Shown here piece after piece: positions 28,994 through 37,915 of a stretch of DNA of 64,000 nt. The position numbers and the translations under genes were made by a program. The stretch covers positions 682,001 to 746,000 of the forward strand of contig NZ_JAMGBB010000001.1 of assembly GCF_023516505.1 (NCBI RefSeq). Direction: 5' to 3'. The stretch comes from Sphingomonas brevis. Lineage in GTDB: Bacteria; Pseudomonadota; Alphaproteobacteria; Sphingomonadales; Sphingomonadaceae. Below the pieces are notes generated by a model. The model was not told where the DNA came from. It did not search any database and was given only the letters and a program-made list of their open reading frames with translations. Every line of letters starts with the position of its first letter. Position 1 is the first letter of the stretch.

Positions 28994-30550
28994 GTGCGTT
29001 TTGATGATCGCCTAAGGACAGTGATGACCCAACCGGTCGCCGATGCGCACGACCGGACTGTCCGCTGGCGCCAGCTCGTCGACCTCCTGTCCCGCCCACA
29101 TTACGAAATCGATCCCGCTCTTCTGGATGCGGCATTGACGATGGTCAGGACCGGCATGCGGTCGGTCGCGCGGCCGATCCGCGCCGCAACCGCCCGGAGC
29201 ATTGCCGGCCGCGCCGCCGAGCCCCGCCTGATCGCGATTTTCGCTGGCGACCGGCTTGAGGTGGCCGCGCCGCTGCTCGCCGCTGCTCCGCTCAATGACG
29301 CGGGCTGGGCGGAGGTGGCCGCTGCCGCGAGCAAGGAAGTCGCGTCCTTCATGCGGACGATCAGGGGAGACGTGTCTGAAGCTTCAGAGCCGATTGCTGA
29401 GGAGAGTGCCGCCCCGGCCGCCGAAGAGCCGCATCCCTCGATTGGCGACATTGCCGCCCGCATCGAACGGTTGAAGACCAAGCGCGAGGCTGGCGAGCCG
29501 GAACTGATGGACGACGCGTCGCAGGACTTGCCGCGGCCGCCAGCGGCTTTGCCGCAGCACTCGCTTACCCCCGGCCTTTTCCGATGGGAGTGCGACGCAG
29601 CGGGTGAGATCGGCTGGGTCGAGGGCGCACCGCGCGGGGCCTTGATCGGTCGGAGCTTGCCGGGCGAGGAAGGCGCCCCGCGAGAGCTTATTCGGGCGTT
29701 CACCGACCGGCTGCCGTTTGAAGATACGCTGATTACGCTGCCGACGCCCGCGCTTGACGGTGACTGGCGCTTGTCCGGAATCCCGGCCTTTTCGCCTGTC
29801 GACGGCCGTTTTCTCGGTTACCGCGGAATCGCTCGCCGCGAGGGTCAGCAGGTCGATGCGCCCTCGGCGCCCCCGAAGCTTGCCGCGGCCGCCGATGCCG
29901 AAGCGCTTCGCGAGACAATCCACGAGATCAAGACCCCGTTGAATGCCATCATCGGCTTTGCCGAGATCATCGACGGCCAATATCTCGGGCCGGCGCACCG
30001 CAACTATCGCCAACGCGCGGCGGAGATTGTCGTCCAGGCAAGGATGTTGCTGGCAGCGATCGAGGATCTCGACTTCGCCGCGCGGCTGCAGGGCCGCCAG
30101 CCCGGCAAGGTCGATGCCGCGCCACTGGCTGAAATTATGGCCCCGCTGGTCGAGGAATGGGCCAACCAGGCGCTTGCCAATGGCGTGCAGCTGCGGGTCT
30201 CTCCGCAAACGAGCCAGCTTCGCTCGAGCCTCGATCGGGACCTGGCCGAACGGCTGCTGAAGCGGTTCCTTCGGGCGGTGATCGATTCCACCGCCGCGCA
30301 CGAAACCATCCACGTGGAGGCCAAGGAGGGCAGGGGTCGGCTTACGATCGCGGTCAGCCGGCCCGCGACGACGCTGCATCTTGGCGAATCGCGACTGTTC
30401 GACCCGGCCTATTCGACCGAAGCAACGGGCGAGGGAGCAAGCCTGGGTCTCGGTTTTGCACTGCGCCTGGTTCGCGGCCTCGCACGCCTGGCTGGGGGCG
30501 ACCTTCGGCTTTCGGCATCGGATCTGACGCTGATATTGCCACTTGCCTGA
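28994..30550 (+). CDS. Histidine kinase-like protein with degenerate ATP-binding domain
   Basis: The 518-aa soluble protein has a helical N-terminal region (1-130) and an acidic linker, then a PAS-like segment (about 185-285: FRWECDAAGEIGWVEGAPRG ... FLGYRGIAR). A HisKA domain follows with the phosphoacceptor His in TIHEIKTPLNAIIGFAEII (about 314). In the C-terminal HATPase region, a Gly-rich G2-like motif (GASLGLGFALRLVRG) is present. The N-box Asn and the G1 DxGxG motif are not: RLLKRFLRAVIDS and VSRPATTL stand in their places. ATP use is therefore doubtful. The GTG at 28994 gives an N-terminus (MRFDDRL) like relatives; ATG 29024 with AAGGA upstream is the alternative. Confidence 0.8.
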   Translation: MRFDDRLRTVMTQPVADAHDRTVRWRQLVDLLSRPHYEIDPALLDAALTMVRTGMRSVARPIRAATARSIAGRAAEPRLIAIFAGDRLEVAAPLLAAAPLNDAGWAEVAAAASKEVASFMRTIRGDVSEASEPIAEESAAPAAEEPHPSIGDIAARIERLKTKREAGEPELMDDASQDLPRPPAALPQHSLTPGLFRWECDAAGEIGWVEGAPRGALIGRSLPGEEGAPRELIRAFTDRLPFEDTLITLPTPALDGDWRLSGIPAFSPVDGRFLGYRGIARREGQQVDAPSAPPKLAAAADAEALRETIHEIKTPLNAIIGFAEIIDGQYLGPAHRNYRQRAAEIVVQARMLLAAIEDLDFAARLQGRQPGKVDAAPLAEIMAPLVEEWANQALANGVQLRVSPQTSQLRSSLDRDLAERLLKRFLRAVIDSTAAHETIHVEAKEGRGRLTIAVSRPATTLHLGESRLFDPAYSTEATGEGASLGLGFALRLVRGLARLAGGDLRLSASDLTLILPLA

Positions 30551-30556
30551 TCGCAA

Positions 30557-30631
30557 TGGTGGGCCCGGCAGGATTCGAACCTACAACCAAGCCGTTATGA
30601 GCGGCCAGCTCTACCGTTGAGCTACAGGCCC
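30557..30631 (-). tRNA. tRNA-Ile2 (anticodon CAU)
   Basis: The minus strand folds as a complete cloverleaf with encoded CCA: acceptor GGGCCTG/CGGGCCC, D stem GCTC/GAGC, anticodon stem GGCCG/CGGCT with loop CTCATAA, and T stem GTAGG/CCTGC with TTCGAAT. The CAU anticodon with this acceptor and body matches alphaproteobacterial tRNA-Ile2, read as AUA after lysidine modification, rather than methionine tRNA. Confidence 0.88.
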
Positions 30632-30695
30632 CACCGTCGAAGAAACTGGCATGATCGCGTACTCGGCACCATCCCCAGGATGGTGACGAGCCGCG

Positions 30696-30773
<78 letters not shown>

Positions 30774-30820
30774 ACGCCGGCGAATTGCGCGCCTAGCAGC
30801 GCATTATCGTAGCGAAAAGG

Positions 30821-31060
30821 CTAATTCGCCTTGTTGGTGTCGACCTCGACCGAGACATTCTCGGCCTTGTCGCCAATCTTGTCGGCCTCATTGCCGACAT
30901 CGCTGGCAATATTTTCGGCCATATTGCCGGCATCGGACAGGCCGTTTTCGGCGACGTCGGCGTTGAACTCGGCCGTGACCGTGTCGTTGCCTTCGTCCTT
31001 GGTAACCTGGCACGCAGTAAGGCCCATCGCGAGCAGGGGCAGTAAGATTATCGAGCGCAT
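30821..31060 (-). CDS. Small acidic lipoprotein
   Basis: A 79-aa product with signal sequence and lipobox (LTAC, Cys17), followed by a strongly acidic Asn/Asp/Glu-rich helical tail with a repeated pattern ([20 protein letters not shown]). No known domain. It follows the M28 peptidase gene by 33 bp on the same strand, so it may be co-transcribed. Confidence 0.75.
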   Translation of the reverse strand: MRSIILLPLLAMGLTACQVTKDEGNDTVTAEFNADVAENGLSDAGNMAENIASDVGNEADKIGDKAENVSVEVDTNKAN

Positions 31061-31093
31061 TATGTTCCTCCCGGCAAAGACTTGCCGGGGTCA

Positions 31094-32479
31094 CTAACGC
31101 CGCTTGCGGGCTTTTGGCTCCTCGATGCCGCCCGACAGGATCGCCAGCACCGCCGTCCAGGCGGCGACATTTTGCCTAAGCTGGGCGGGATCAATCTTGT
31201 CGAGCGTGTCGTCAGGCGTGTGGTGGATGTCGAAATAGCGAGTTCCATCCTGGCTCAGCCCGACACCGGGATGGCCATCCTTCAGCATCGGGCCAATATC
31301 CGAGCCGTCGGCCTCATCGAACTTGCCCGTGACTATTCCAAGGGGCGCCAGCGCCTTGCCGATCGCCTCCGCCTCGGCCTTGCGGGCATCGCCCAGCTTG
31401 CTGTCGACCTTCCAGATCTTGTCGGCGCCAAAGTCGCTCTCGATCAGCGCATAGTGCGGCTGCTTGCCATATTTGGCGCGATAGGCCTCGCCTCCGAACA
31501 GGCCGGGCTCCTCGGCGCCGAACCAGACGACCCGTATCGTCCGAAGCGGCCTGCCGGCATCCATGATCCGCTTGGCGGCGGCGGCCGCTATGGCCACTCC
31601 AGCGCCATCGTCGATCGCGCCGGTGCCCTGGTCCCAACTGTCCAGGTGACCGCCAACCAGCACCGGCGGCAGTGACGGATCGCGCCCTGGTACCTCGGCG
31701 ATAACATTGCCCGACTGGCCGGGAATGGTCTGGTTCTGAAGCACCAGCCGCATTCGGACCGGCTGGCCTCGCTTGATGATTCTAACCAACTGCTCGGCAT
31801 CGGGGATCGACAAGGCGCCCGCAGGAATGGGTTTGGCTCCATCGCTGAAGGTCATCACGCCGGTGTGCGGGTTGCGGTGATGGTCGGTGCCGATCGAGCG
31901 GATGACGATCGCCTGGGCGCCCTTTTGCGATGCGATGGTCGGCCCTTGCCGGCGCGGCGCTCCGAATTGCCCATAGCCGGACCCATCCTGATTGGCCGGC
32001 ATCAGGTGATCGACGAACACAATCTTGCCGCGGACGGCCGCATCCGGCGCGGCCTTGAGCGCGTCGACACTGTCGAACGCGACAATCTCGCCAGTCACGC
32101 CCTCGGGACCGGTCGATCCGCTGTTACCGAGCGCGGCAACGACCATTCTTTGCGGGAATGGAGCCAGAATTTCCGCGCTTTCAAATCCGCGTGACCAGAC
32201 GGGCATGTCGAACGGCTCGATGCGGACATTGGCGAAACCCATTGCGGTAAGCCTGGTTACCGCCCAGTCGCGGGCGCGCGCCTCGGCTTGCGTCCCGGCC
32301 AGCCGCGGTCCGACCTCAGTCGTAAGGCCCTCCACAATGTCCCAGGCATGCTGGTCCCGATCCAGCGCCAGGTCGCGCAGTGACGCAACCTTGGGGTCGA
32401 CCAACGGCGAAGCATGAACTTGGGCTGAAATGGGAGAAGCGGCGGCGAGCAGCGCGGCTGCGACGAACGAACGAACCAT
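31094..32479 (-). CDS. M28-family zinc metallopeptidase, exported
   Basis: The 461-aa protein has a signal peptide (VRSFVAAALLAAASPISA) and a PA-like insert, then the M28 catalytic domain. Two-zinc ligands are visible: the His/Asp of GGHLDSWDQGTGAIDDGAG, the Glu pair in WFGAEEPGLFGG, ESDFGAD, and a late His in FDIHHTPDDTLDKID. It probably releases amino acids from peptides in the periplasm or outside. The start is ATG 32479; frames open to 32563 lack a signal peptide at the true N-terminus. It lies after the radical SAM gene on the same strand. Confidence 0.9.
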   Translation of the reverse strand: MVRSFVAAALLAAASPISAQVHASPLVDPKVASLRDLALDRDQHAWDIVEGLTTEVGPRLAGTQAEARARDWAVTRLTAMGFANVRIEPFDMPVWSRGFESAEILAPFPQRMVVAALGNSGSTGPEGVTGEIVAFDSVDALKAAPDAAVRGKIVFVDHLMPANQDGSGYGQFGAPRRQGPTIASQKGAQAIVIRSIGTDHHRNPHTGVMTFSDGAKPIPAGALSIPDAEQLVRIIKRGQPVRMRLVLQNQTIPGQSGNVIAEVPGRDPSLPPVLVGGHLDSWDQGTGAIDDGAGVAIAAAAAKRIMDAGRPLRTIRVVWFGAEEPGLFGGEAYRAKYGKQPHYALIESDFGADKIWKVDSKLGDARKAEAEAIGKALAPLGIVTGKFDEADGSDIGPMLKDGHPGVGLSQDGTRYFDIHHTPDDTLDKIDPAQLRQNVAAWTAVLAILSGGIEEPKARKRR

Positions 32480-32559
32480 GCCCGAAGAGCTAGCGGCGGC
32501 ATGCAACATTGTCACCGCCGTTGGTCGAAATAACATGATCAAATCTCGAACCGCGGCCA

Positions 32560-33630
32560 TCAAAACAAGCGAAGCTGGTCGCCCTGCGGCGGTTCGAACA
32601 GGTCGCGGCGGAGGGGGATCTTGAGCCGCGGCAAGTCATGTTTGCGGCAGGCGATCTCGAAACGGGTTCGAATCAGCTCGGCCCAGGGTCCCTGGCACTT
32701 CATCCGGGTGAAGAAGTTGGGATCGTTGTCGCGACCTCCGCGGATCGACTGGATGGTCGCCATCACCTTGGCGGCGCGGTCGGGATAATGTTCGTCGAGC
32801 CAGGCCCTAAACAGCGGCGCGACCTCGAACGGAAGCCGCACCGGGAGGAATGTCGCGCCACTTGCCCCAGCCTCCGCGGCCGCTTCGACCAGCGCTTCGA
32901 TTTCATGGTCGGTAATTTGCGGGATTACAGGAGCGATCGAGGCGAACGCCGGAACGCCGGCCTGGCTCAGGGCCTTGATTGCCGCCAGCCGTTTGCGCGG
33001 CGCCGGGGCTCGCGGCTCGAGAGTTCGATGCACCTTGGGGTCGAGCGATGTGACTGAAATCGCCACCGCCGCCAGTCCCAACCTGGCCGCGGGCGCAATG
33101 ATGTCGAGATCGCGCAGGACCCGATCCGACTTGGTGGTGATGGTAAAGGGGTGCCTGGTTTCCAGCAGCAACTCGAGAATAGAACGGGTGATCCGCCAAT
33201 GCTCCTCGATCGGCTGGTAGGGATCGGTGTTCGTGCCCAAGGCGATCGGCGCGACCTCATAGCCCGGACGCGAAAGGGTGGCATGAAGCAGTTTTGCGGC
33301 TTCGGGTTTGGCGAACAGGCGGCTTTCGAAGTCAACGCCCGGCGAAAGGTCATGATAGGCATGGGTTGGCCTGGCAAAGCAGTAGATGCAGCCATGTTCG
33401 CATCCGCGATAGGGATTGATCGACCGATCGAAGCCAACGTCGGGGGAGCTATTTCGGGTAAGGATCGACTTGGGCTTCTCAATCGTCACGGTGGTGCGGC
33501 GGGGCACGATGCCGTCGATACTTTCCACGCTGTCGAGCCAATCTCCGTCGCTGACCCGCTCCTTGAGATTGAAACGGGTGGGGGTTGAATTTCGGGTTGC
33601 CCCGCGCGCCTTGATGGACTCGACCGGCAT
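32560..33630 (-). CDS. PA0069-family radical SAM protein
   Basis: Radical SAM enzymes bind a 4Fe-4S cluster through CxxxCxxC; here Cys77, Cys81 and Cys84 in GCEHGCIYCFARPTH. The remainder (SLDPKVHRTLEPRAPAPRKR, PVIPQITDHEIEALVEAAAE, MKCQGPWAELIRTRF) fits the PA0069 group, related to spore photoproduct lyase-like SplB proteins. The substrate is unknown. I use ATG 33630 (356 aa), where similarity starts; ATG 33660 is the alternative, 12 bp after the transglycosylase stop. Confidence 0.87.
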   Translation of the reverse strand: MPVESIKARGATRNSTPTRFNLKERVSDGDWLDSVESIDGIVPRRTTVTIEKPKSILTRNSSPDVGFDRSINPYRGCEHGCIYCFARPTHAYHDLSPGVDFESRLFAKPEAAKLLHATLSRPGYEVAPIALGTNTDPYQPIEEHWRITRSILELLLETRHPFTITTKSDRVLRDLDIIAPAARLGLAAVAISVTSLDPKVHRTLEPRAPAPRKRLAAIKALSQAGVPAFASIAPVIPQITDHEIEALVEAAAEAGASGATFLPVRLPFEVAPLFRAWLDEHYPDRAAKVMATIQSIRGGRDNDPNFFTRMKCQGPWAELIRTRFEIACRKHDLPRLKIPLRRDLFEPPQGDQLRLF

Positions 33631-33671
33631 GGCGGCACCATGCCCAAATCCATAGAACATATCAAGAACGA

Positions 33672-35423
33672 TTAGCGGCGCCGGCTAGGAAAATCGGGCC
33701 ATTTATGCTGGGCAAGCGAGGTCAGGGTCGGCGTCTGCTCTCCCTCCAATCCCTGGATTACCCACATGTTGCGGAGCACCGAGGGCACGTAGAAGCGCGT
33801 CTCCCAATATGGGATGCTCTCAATCCATAGTAACGGATCGCCGCGGTCATAATAGGCCCAACGCTCGACCGGGACCGGGCCCGCATTATAAGCGGCGATC
33901 ACTTTGGGTAGCTGGCCGCGCGTGGCGGCATTGGAGCGAATGAGCTCAATAAACGCCTGGCCATAATCGATGTTGACCAGCGGGTCCTTGAGATTCGCGG
34001 CACTGACGCTGGTACCGCGGCTTCGCGCCGTGTCGCCCGCGGTCCCGGGCCGCACCTGCATCAGTCCAACCGCGCCCGCCGGGCTGACCGCGTCAGTGCG
34101 GAAATTCGATTCCTGAATGATGTGGGCGTAGGCCAGCGCGGGATCGACTCGCCAGCCGTTGTAAGGGGTCCAGTTCGGAACCGGATAGCGGTCGGCGGCA
34201 TCGACCCGGGCGCCGGCCTGGCCGAAATGAGCCAGCCAGAACTGGGCGCCGGGCAGGTCCATCTTCTTGGCAAGCTGCACCAGCGATCGATGCTCGGCCG
34301 GATTGCAGATCTTCGCCTGGTGGCGCAGCAGCTCCTCGGCCTGGGCCCGCCGCCCCATCGCCAGCAGTTCCGTGGCGCGGCGAATATTGGGCAGGGCCTC
34401 CAGCCGTTCGACGTCTCGCGACGGCGCGGTTTTGGGGAGGCGCTTGTCCATCCCCAACGTCTCGCGCGCCATCAGCCCGTAGAAGCTTTCCTGCGACCGG
34501 GCAGCGGCCTTCAACAATGGGGCAACCTCGGCCGGGCGGCGGCTCGCCTGCGCGGCGCGGGCGGTCCAATAATAAGCGGCGGCATTGAATTCGGGCTCGC
34601 GGGCCAGCGACGCAGCCTGGCGAAATGAATCGTAAGCCGCGTTCCAGTCGTTCATCCGCCACGAGGCAAGCCCCGAAATCCAGGCCGCCTGAGCCGCCCA
34701 TTCGCCGGTCGCGCCTGGCCGTCCGTAATCTGCCGCGCGCCGCGCGTCGGCATCGCGACCGCTCACAAAATACATCCAGGCCACGCGCTGGGCGGCCTCG
34801 GCCCTTGCCTCGAACGACAGGTTGGGAAGGGCGGCCAGGAAAAGTGCCTCGGCGGTTGTTCCGTCGTCGACCTTGATGAGCGGTTCCAGCGCGAGCCGAA
34901 GCTCGTCGGCTGCTCGCTCGCCTTCGACTGGCCTGGTCTTGCCACGGCGAGGCGCGGCGCCAAGCGCTACGGTCGGCCGCGGCCACATGATCGCCGGCGG
35001 CTGGACCGCGCCACGGGTCATCGCCATCCGCTGCAACTGCTCGGCCTGCGGCAGCTCGGGCGCCTCGGCGAGAAGCGCCAGAATCACCGGCAGATCAACC
35101 TTCGGCGAATTTTTGGCGGTGAAGAGCTCGGCCTTGGCATAAGGCTTGAGCGGGTCATCGCCGAGGGCATCGATGCCGACGCGGGCCGCCTCCCATTCGC
35201 CGTTGCCGATTGCCAGCAGCACGCCGGCCCAGTCTTTCGGAACGACCACCGGCTTAATCACCGGCGTGAGCGTGGCCGCAGGGGGCGGCTTGGGCTTGCC
35301 CTGATCGGTTGTCTGAGTGGCCTGGTCGACCGTGCCAACGTCCAGCGGGGCAAGCGGATCGGCGTCCTGGGCAAGCGCCGGGCCTGCCGTCATCATTCCA
35401 ACCAAAAACCAGCCGAACTTCAT
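33672..35423 (-). CDS. Soluble lytic murein transglycosylase (SLT family)
   Basis: The 583-aa exported protein (signal KFGWFLVGMMTAGPALA) has a long superhelical N-terminal region of paired helices (about 60-400) and a C-terminal SLT catalytic domain. The catalytic Glu lies in HIIQESNFRTDAVSPAGAVG followed by LMQVRPGTA, with AAYNAGPVPV near the end. It would cleave peptidoglycan glycan strands with 1,6-anhydro product formation in the periplasm. The ATG at 35423 overlaps the stop of the uracil-DNA glycosylase-like gene by one base (TGATG). Confidence 0.93.
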   Translation of the reverse strand: MKFGWFLVGMMTAGPALAQDADPLAPLDVGTVDQATQTTDQGKPKPPPAATLTPVIKPVVVPKDWAGVLLAIGNGEWEAARVGIDALGDDPLKPYAKAELFTAKNSPKVDLPVILALLAEAPELPQAEQLQRMAMTRGAVQPPAIMWPRPTVALGAAPRRGKTRPVEGERAADELRLALEPLIKVDDGTTAEALFLAALPNLSFEARAEAAQRVAWMYFVSGRDADARRAADYGRPGATGEWAAQAAWISGLASWRMNDWNAAYDSFRQAASLAREPEFNAAAYYWTARAAQASRRPAEVAPLLKAAARSQESFYGLMARETLGMDKRLPKTAPSRDVERLEALPNIRRATELLAMGRRAQAEELLRHQAKICNPAEHRSLVQLAKKMDLPGAQFWLAHFGQAGARVDAADRYPVPNWTPYNGWRVDPALAYAHIIQESNFRTDAVSPAGAVGLMQVRPGTAGDTARSRGTSVSAANLKDPLVNIDYGQAFIELIRSNAATRGQLPKVIAAYNAGPVPVERWAYYDRGDPLLWIESIPYWETRFYVPSVLRNMWVIQGLEGEQTPTLTSLAQHKWPDFPSRRR

Positions 35424-36142
35424 CAATCACTCTCACTCATCAGCAATGACAGGTCGCGCCACGCAAGCGCCTTGTCGGACGGCCGTTGCAACAGCCAGCG
35501 CGGGTGGAAGGTTGCTATCGTGCGCACCCCTTCAATCCGATGAACGCGCCCGCGCGCCCGGGTCAACGGTTCGCCGAGCAAGGCTTTGCACGGACCGTCA
35601 CCCAACAGGATCAGCCGCTTTGGCTTGGCCAGCGCAATATGTTGGCGCGCGATCTCGGCACATTCGGCGCGATCCTTCTCGGACATTCGCGTTCCAGGCG
35701 AATGAATGCAGGACAGAGACGCGCTGTAAGCATCCTCGGCGCCCACGCCGATCGCGGCCAGCATCTTGACGGTCAGCTGCCAGGCGTCGCCACCGATCGG
35801 CTGGCTGCTTGCCAAATCTTCAAGTGCGGGGGCGTCGCTTAGCAGCATGATCGTGGGCTCTTCGGGCCCGTGAGGCATAATTCGCCGCGCGGTCGCCGAT
35901 GCCAGTGGCAGCTGGATGCTGCTGGCGAGCCAGTCCTGAAGCGCGGCGAGAGTTTCCGGCTTCGGTTCGGTGACATTGGCCGTCGGGGGAATATCCGCAG
36001 CCGGCGCTGGGTTGCGGCGCAGCCAGTCACGCGGCGCCTCGCCAACCGCCACGTCGACGCCCGCGTCCAGCCACCAGCCGATCAGGCTGTCGGCGGCTGC
36101 CCGCCCGCCATCGCTTGCAATAACTTGCCGATCCCCACCCAT
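35423..36142 (-). CDS. Uracil-DNA glycosylase-superfamily protein, degenerate family-4 type
   Basis: The 239-aa protein aligns with type-4 uracil-DNA glycosylases. IMLLSDAPALEDLASSQPIGG stands where GEAPGxxEDxxGxPFVG is expected, SCIHSPGTRMSEKDRAECAEI matches the region with two of the cluster cysteines, then RLILLGDGPCKALLG, and HPRWLLQRPSDKALAWRDL is the conserved substrate motif. The N-terminal CxxC that completes the 4Fe-4S site is missing and motif A is altered, so activity may be changed or lost. The start chosen is ATG 36142; 36223 is also open. It is divergent from ETF-QO. Confidence 0.75.
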   Translation of the reverse strand: MGGDRQVIASDGGRAAADSLIGWWLDAGVDVAVGEAPRDWLRRNPAPAADIPPTANVTEPKPETLAALQDWLASSIQLPLASATARRIMPHGPEEPTIMLLSDAPALEDLASSQPIGGDAWQLTVKMLAAIGVGAEDAYSASLSCIHSPGTRMSEKDRAECAEIARQHIALAKPKRLILLGDGPCKALLGEPLTRARGRVHRIEGVRTIATFHPRWLLQRPSDKALAWRDLSLLMSESD

Positions 36143-36268
36143 ATCCCACTGTCGTCCAAGGTTGACGGCGCGGTCAAGGAATCGCAGGGCTTTCAAGGCC
36201 GGAACGACGGTGAGACGCGACAAGGGGCGCGAAACGAGCCGCGCGAAGCGGGAGAGCGAGGAGAGCGA

Positions 36269-37915
36269 ATGAGCCAGCGCGAATCGATGGAATATGACGT
36301 GGTCATCGTCGGGGCAGGGGTGGCCGGCCTGGCCGCGGCTATCCGGCTCAAGCAGCTGGCAGAGGAAAAAGGCCGCGAAATTTCAGTATGCGTGCTCGAA
36401 AAGGGCAGCGAGGTCGGGGCGCATATCCTGTCAGGCGCGGTGATCGACCCGCGGGCGATCGAAGAGCTATTCCCCGACTGGCGCGACCGGGACAGTCCGC
36501 TCACCGTACCGGTGACCGACAACCAGCATTGGGTTCTCACGAAGAGCCGCAAATGGGCGTTGCCTCAGTTCCTGATGCCGCCATTGATGCACAACCACGG
36601 CAAATTCACCGCGAGCCTGGGCAATGTGACCCGCTGGCTGGCGGGGCAGGCTGAGGCGCTGGGGGTGGAGATATTTCCGGGCTTCGCTGCGGCCGAAGTG
36701 CTTTTCAACGAGGAAGGGTCGGTCAAAGGAGTCGCCACGGGCGACATGGGGGTCGCTCGCGATGGAACCCACAAACCGGACTACCAGCCCGGCATGGAGC
36801 TTCATGCCCGCTACACCTTCCTTGCTGAAGGGGCCCGCGGCCATTTGACCAAGGAGCTGACGCGCATCTTTGACCTGCGCAAGGAAAGCGGGCCGCAGGT
36901 TTTCGGCATCGGAATCAAGGAATTATGGGATATTCCTGCCGACAAACATCAACCCGGGCGGGTCATTCACACGCAGGGTTGGCCGCTTGACGACGCATGG
37001 GGCGGGGGGTTCCTCTACCATCAGGCCAACGGCCAGGTGGCTCTCGGTTTCGTCGTCGCGCTCGATTACAAGAATCCCTATCTCTCGCCGTTCGAGGAAT
37101 TCCAGCGCTGGAAGACCCATCCGGCGATCAGCGCCGAAATCGAGGGTGGCAAGCGTGCTTCCTATGGTGCCCGGGCAATCAACGAGGGCGGTTGGCAGGC
37201 CATCCCGCAGCTTGCCTTTCCCGGCGGAGCGCTGATCGGTTGCGCCGCGGGCTTCGTCAACGTGCCGCGGATCAAGGGCAGCCACACGGCGATGAAGTCG
37301 GCGATGCTGGCGGCCGAATCCGCCTTTCGGGCCATTTCTGCCGACCGGCAGAGCGATATCCTCGACGATTATGAACCGGCGGTCCGCTCCAGCTGGATCG
37401 CTGACGAGCTTAAGACGGTCCGCAACGCCCAGCCTGCCGTAGCGCGGTGGGGCGGGACGATCGGCACACTGTTCGCCGGTTTCGACATGTGGCTCAACAC
37501 GCTGAAGATCAGGACACCGTGGACCCTGAAGCTCCATGCCGACCACAGTCAGATCGGCCGCAAGGAACATTATTCGCCGATCGACTATCCCAAGCCGGAC
37601 GGGAAGCTGACCTTCGACCGGCTGGGATCGGTGTTCATTTCCAACACCAATCATGAGGAGGACCAGCCGATCCACCTCACGCTCAAGGACGCCGAGGTTC
37701 CGATCAAGGTCAACCTCGCGCTCTACGACGCGCCGGAACAACGCTATTGCCCGGCGGGCGTTTACGAGATCGTCGAGGACGGCGGTTCACCGCGGCTTCA
37801 GATCAACGCGCAGAACTGCGTCCATTGCAAAACATGTGATATCAAGGATCCGACCCAGAACATTAATTGGGTCGCTCCCGAAGGCGGTGGAGGTCCCAAT
37901 TACCCGAACATGTGA
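36269..37915 (+). CDS. Electron transfer flavoprotein-ubiquinone oxidoreductase
   Basis: ETF-QO passes electrons from ETF (fatty acid and amino acid oxidation) to ubiquinone at the inner membrane. The 548-aa protein has the FAD-binding VVIVGAGVAGLAAAIRL at residues 11-27, GARGHLTKEL, and VNVPRIKGSHTAMKSAMLAA. A C-terminal 4Fe-4S domain has CPAGVYE and NCVHCKTCDIKDPTQNINW. The ATG at 36269 is preceded by GGAGAGCGAGGAG; the longer frame to 35870 is antisense to the glycosylase-like gene. It overlaps the following TPR gene. Confidence 0.95.
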   Translation: MSQRESMEYDVVIVGAGVAGLAAAIRLKQLAEEKGREISVCVLEKGSEVGAHILSGAVIDPRAIEELFPDWRDRDSPLTVPVTDNQHWVLTKSRKWALPQFLMPPLMHNHGKFTASLGNVTRWLAGQAEALGVEIFPGFAAAEVLFNEEGSVKGVATGDMGVARDGTHKPDYQPGMELHARYTFLAEGARGHLTKELTRIFDLRKESGPQVFGIGIKELWDIPADKHQPGRVIHTQGWPLDDAWGGGFLYHQANGQVALGFVVALDYKNPYLSPFEEFQRWKTHPAISAEIEGGKRASYGARAINEGGWQAIPQLAFPGGALIGCAAGFVNVPRIKGSHTAMKSAMLAAESAFRAISADRQSDILDDYEPAVRSSWIADELKTVRNAQPAVARWGGTIGTLFAGFDMWLNTLKIRTPWTLKLHADHSQIGRKEHYSPIDYPKPDGKLTFDRLGSVFISNTNHEEDQPIHLTLKDAEVPIKVNLALYDAPEQRYCPAGVYEIVEDGGSPRLQINAQNCVHCKTCDIKDPTQNINWVAPEGGGGPNYPNM

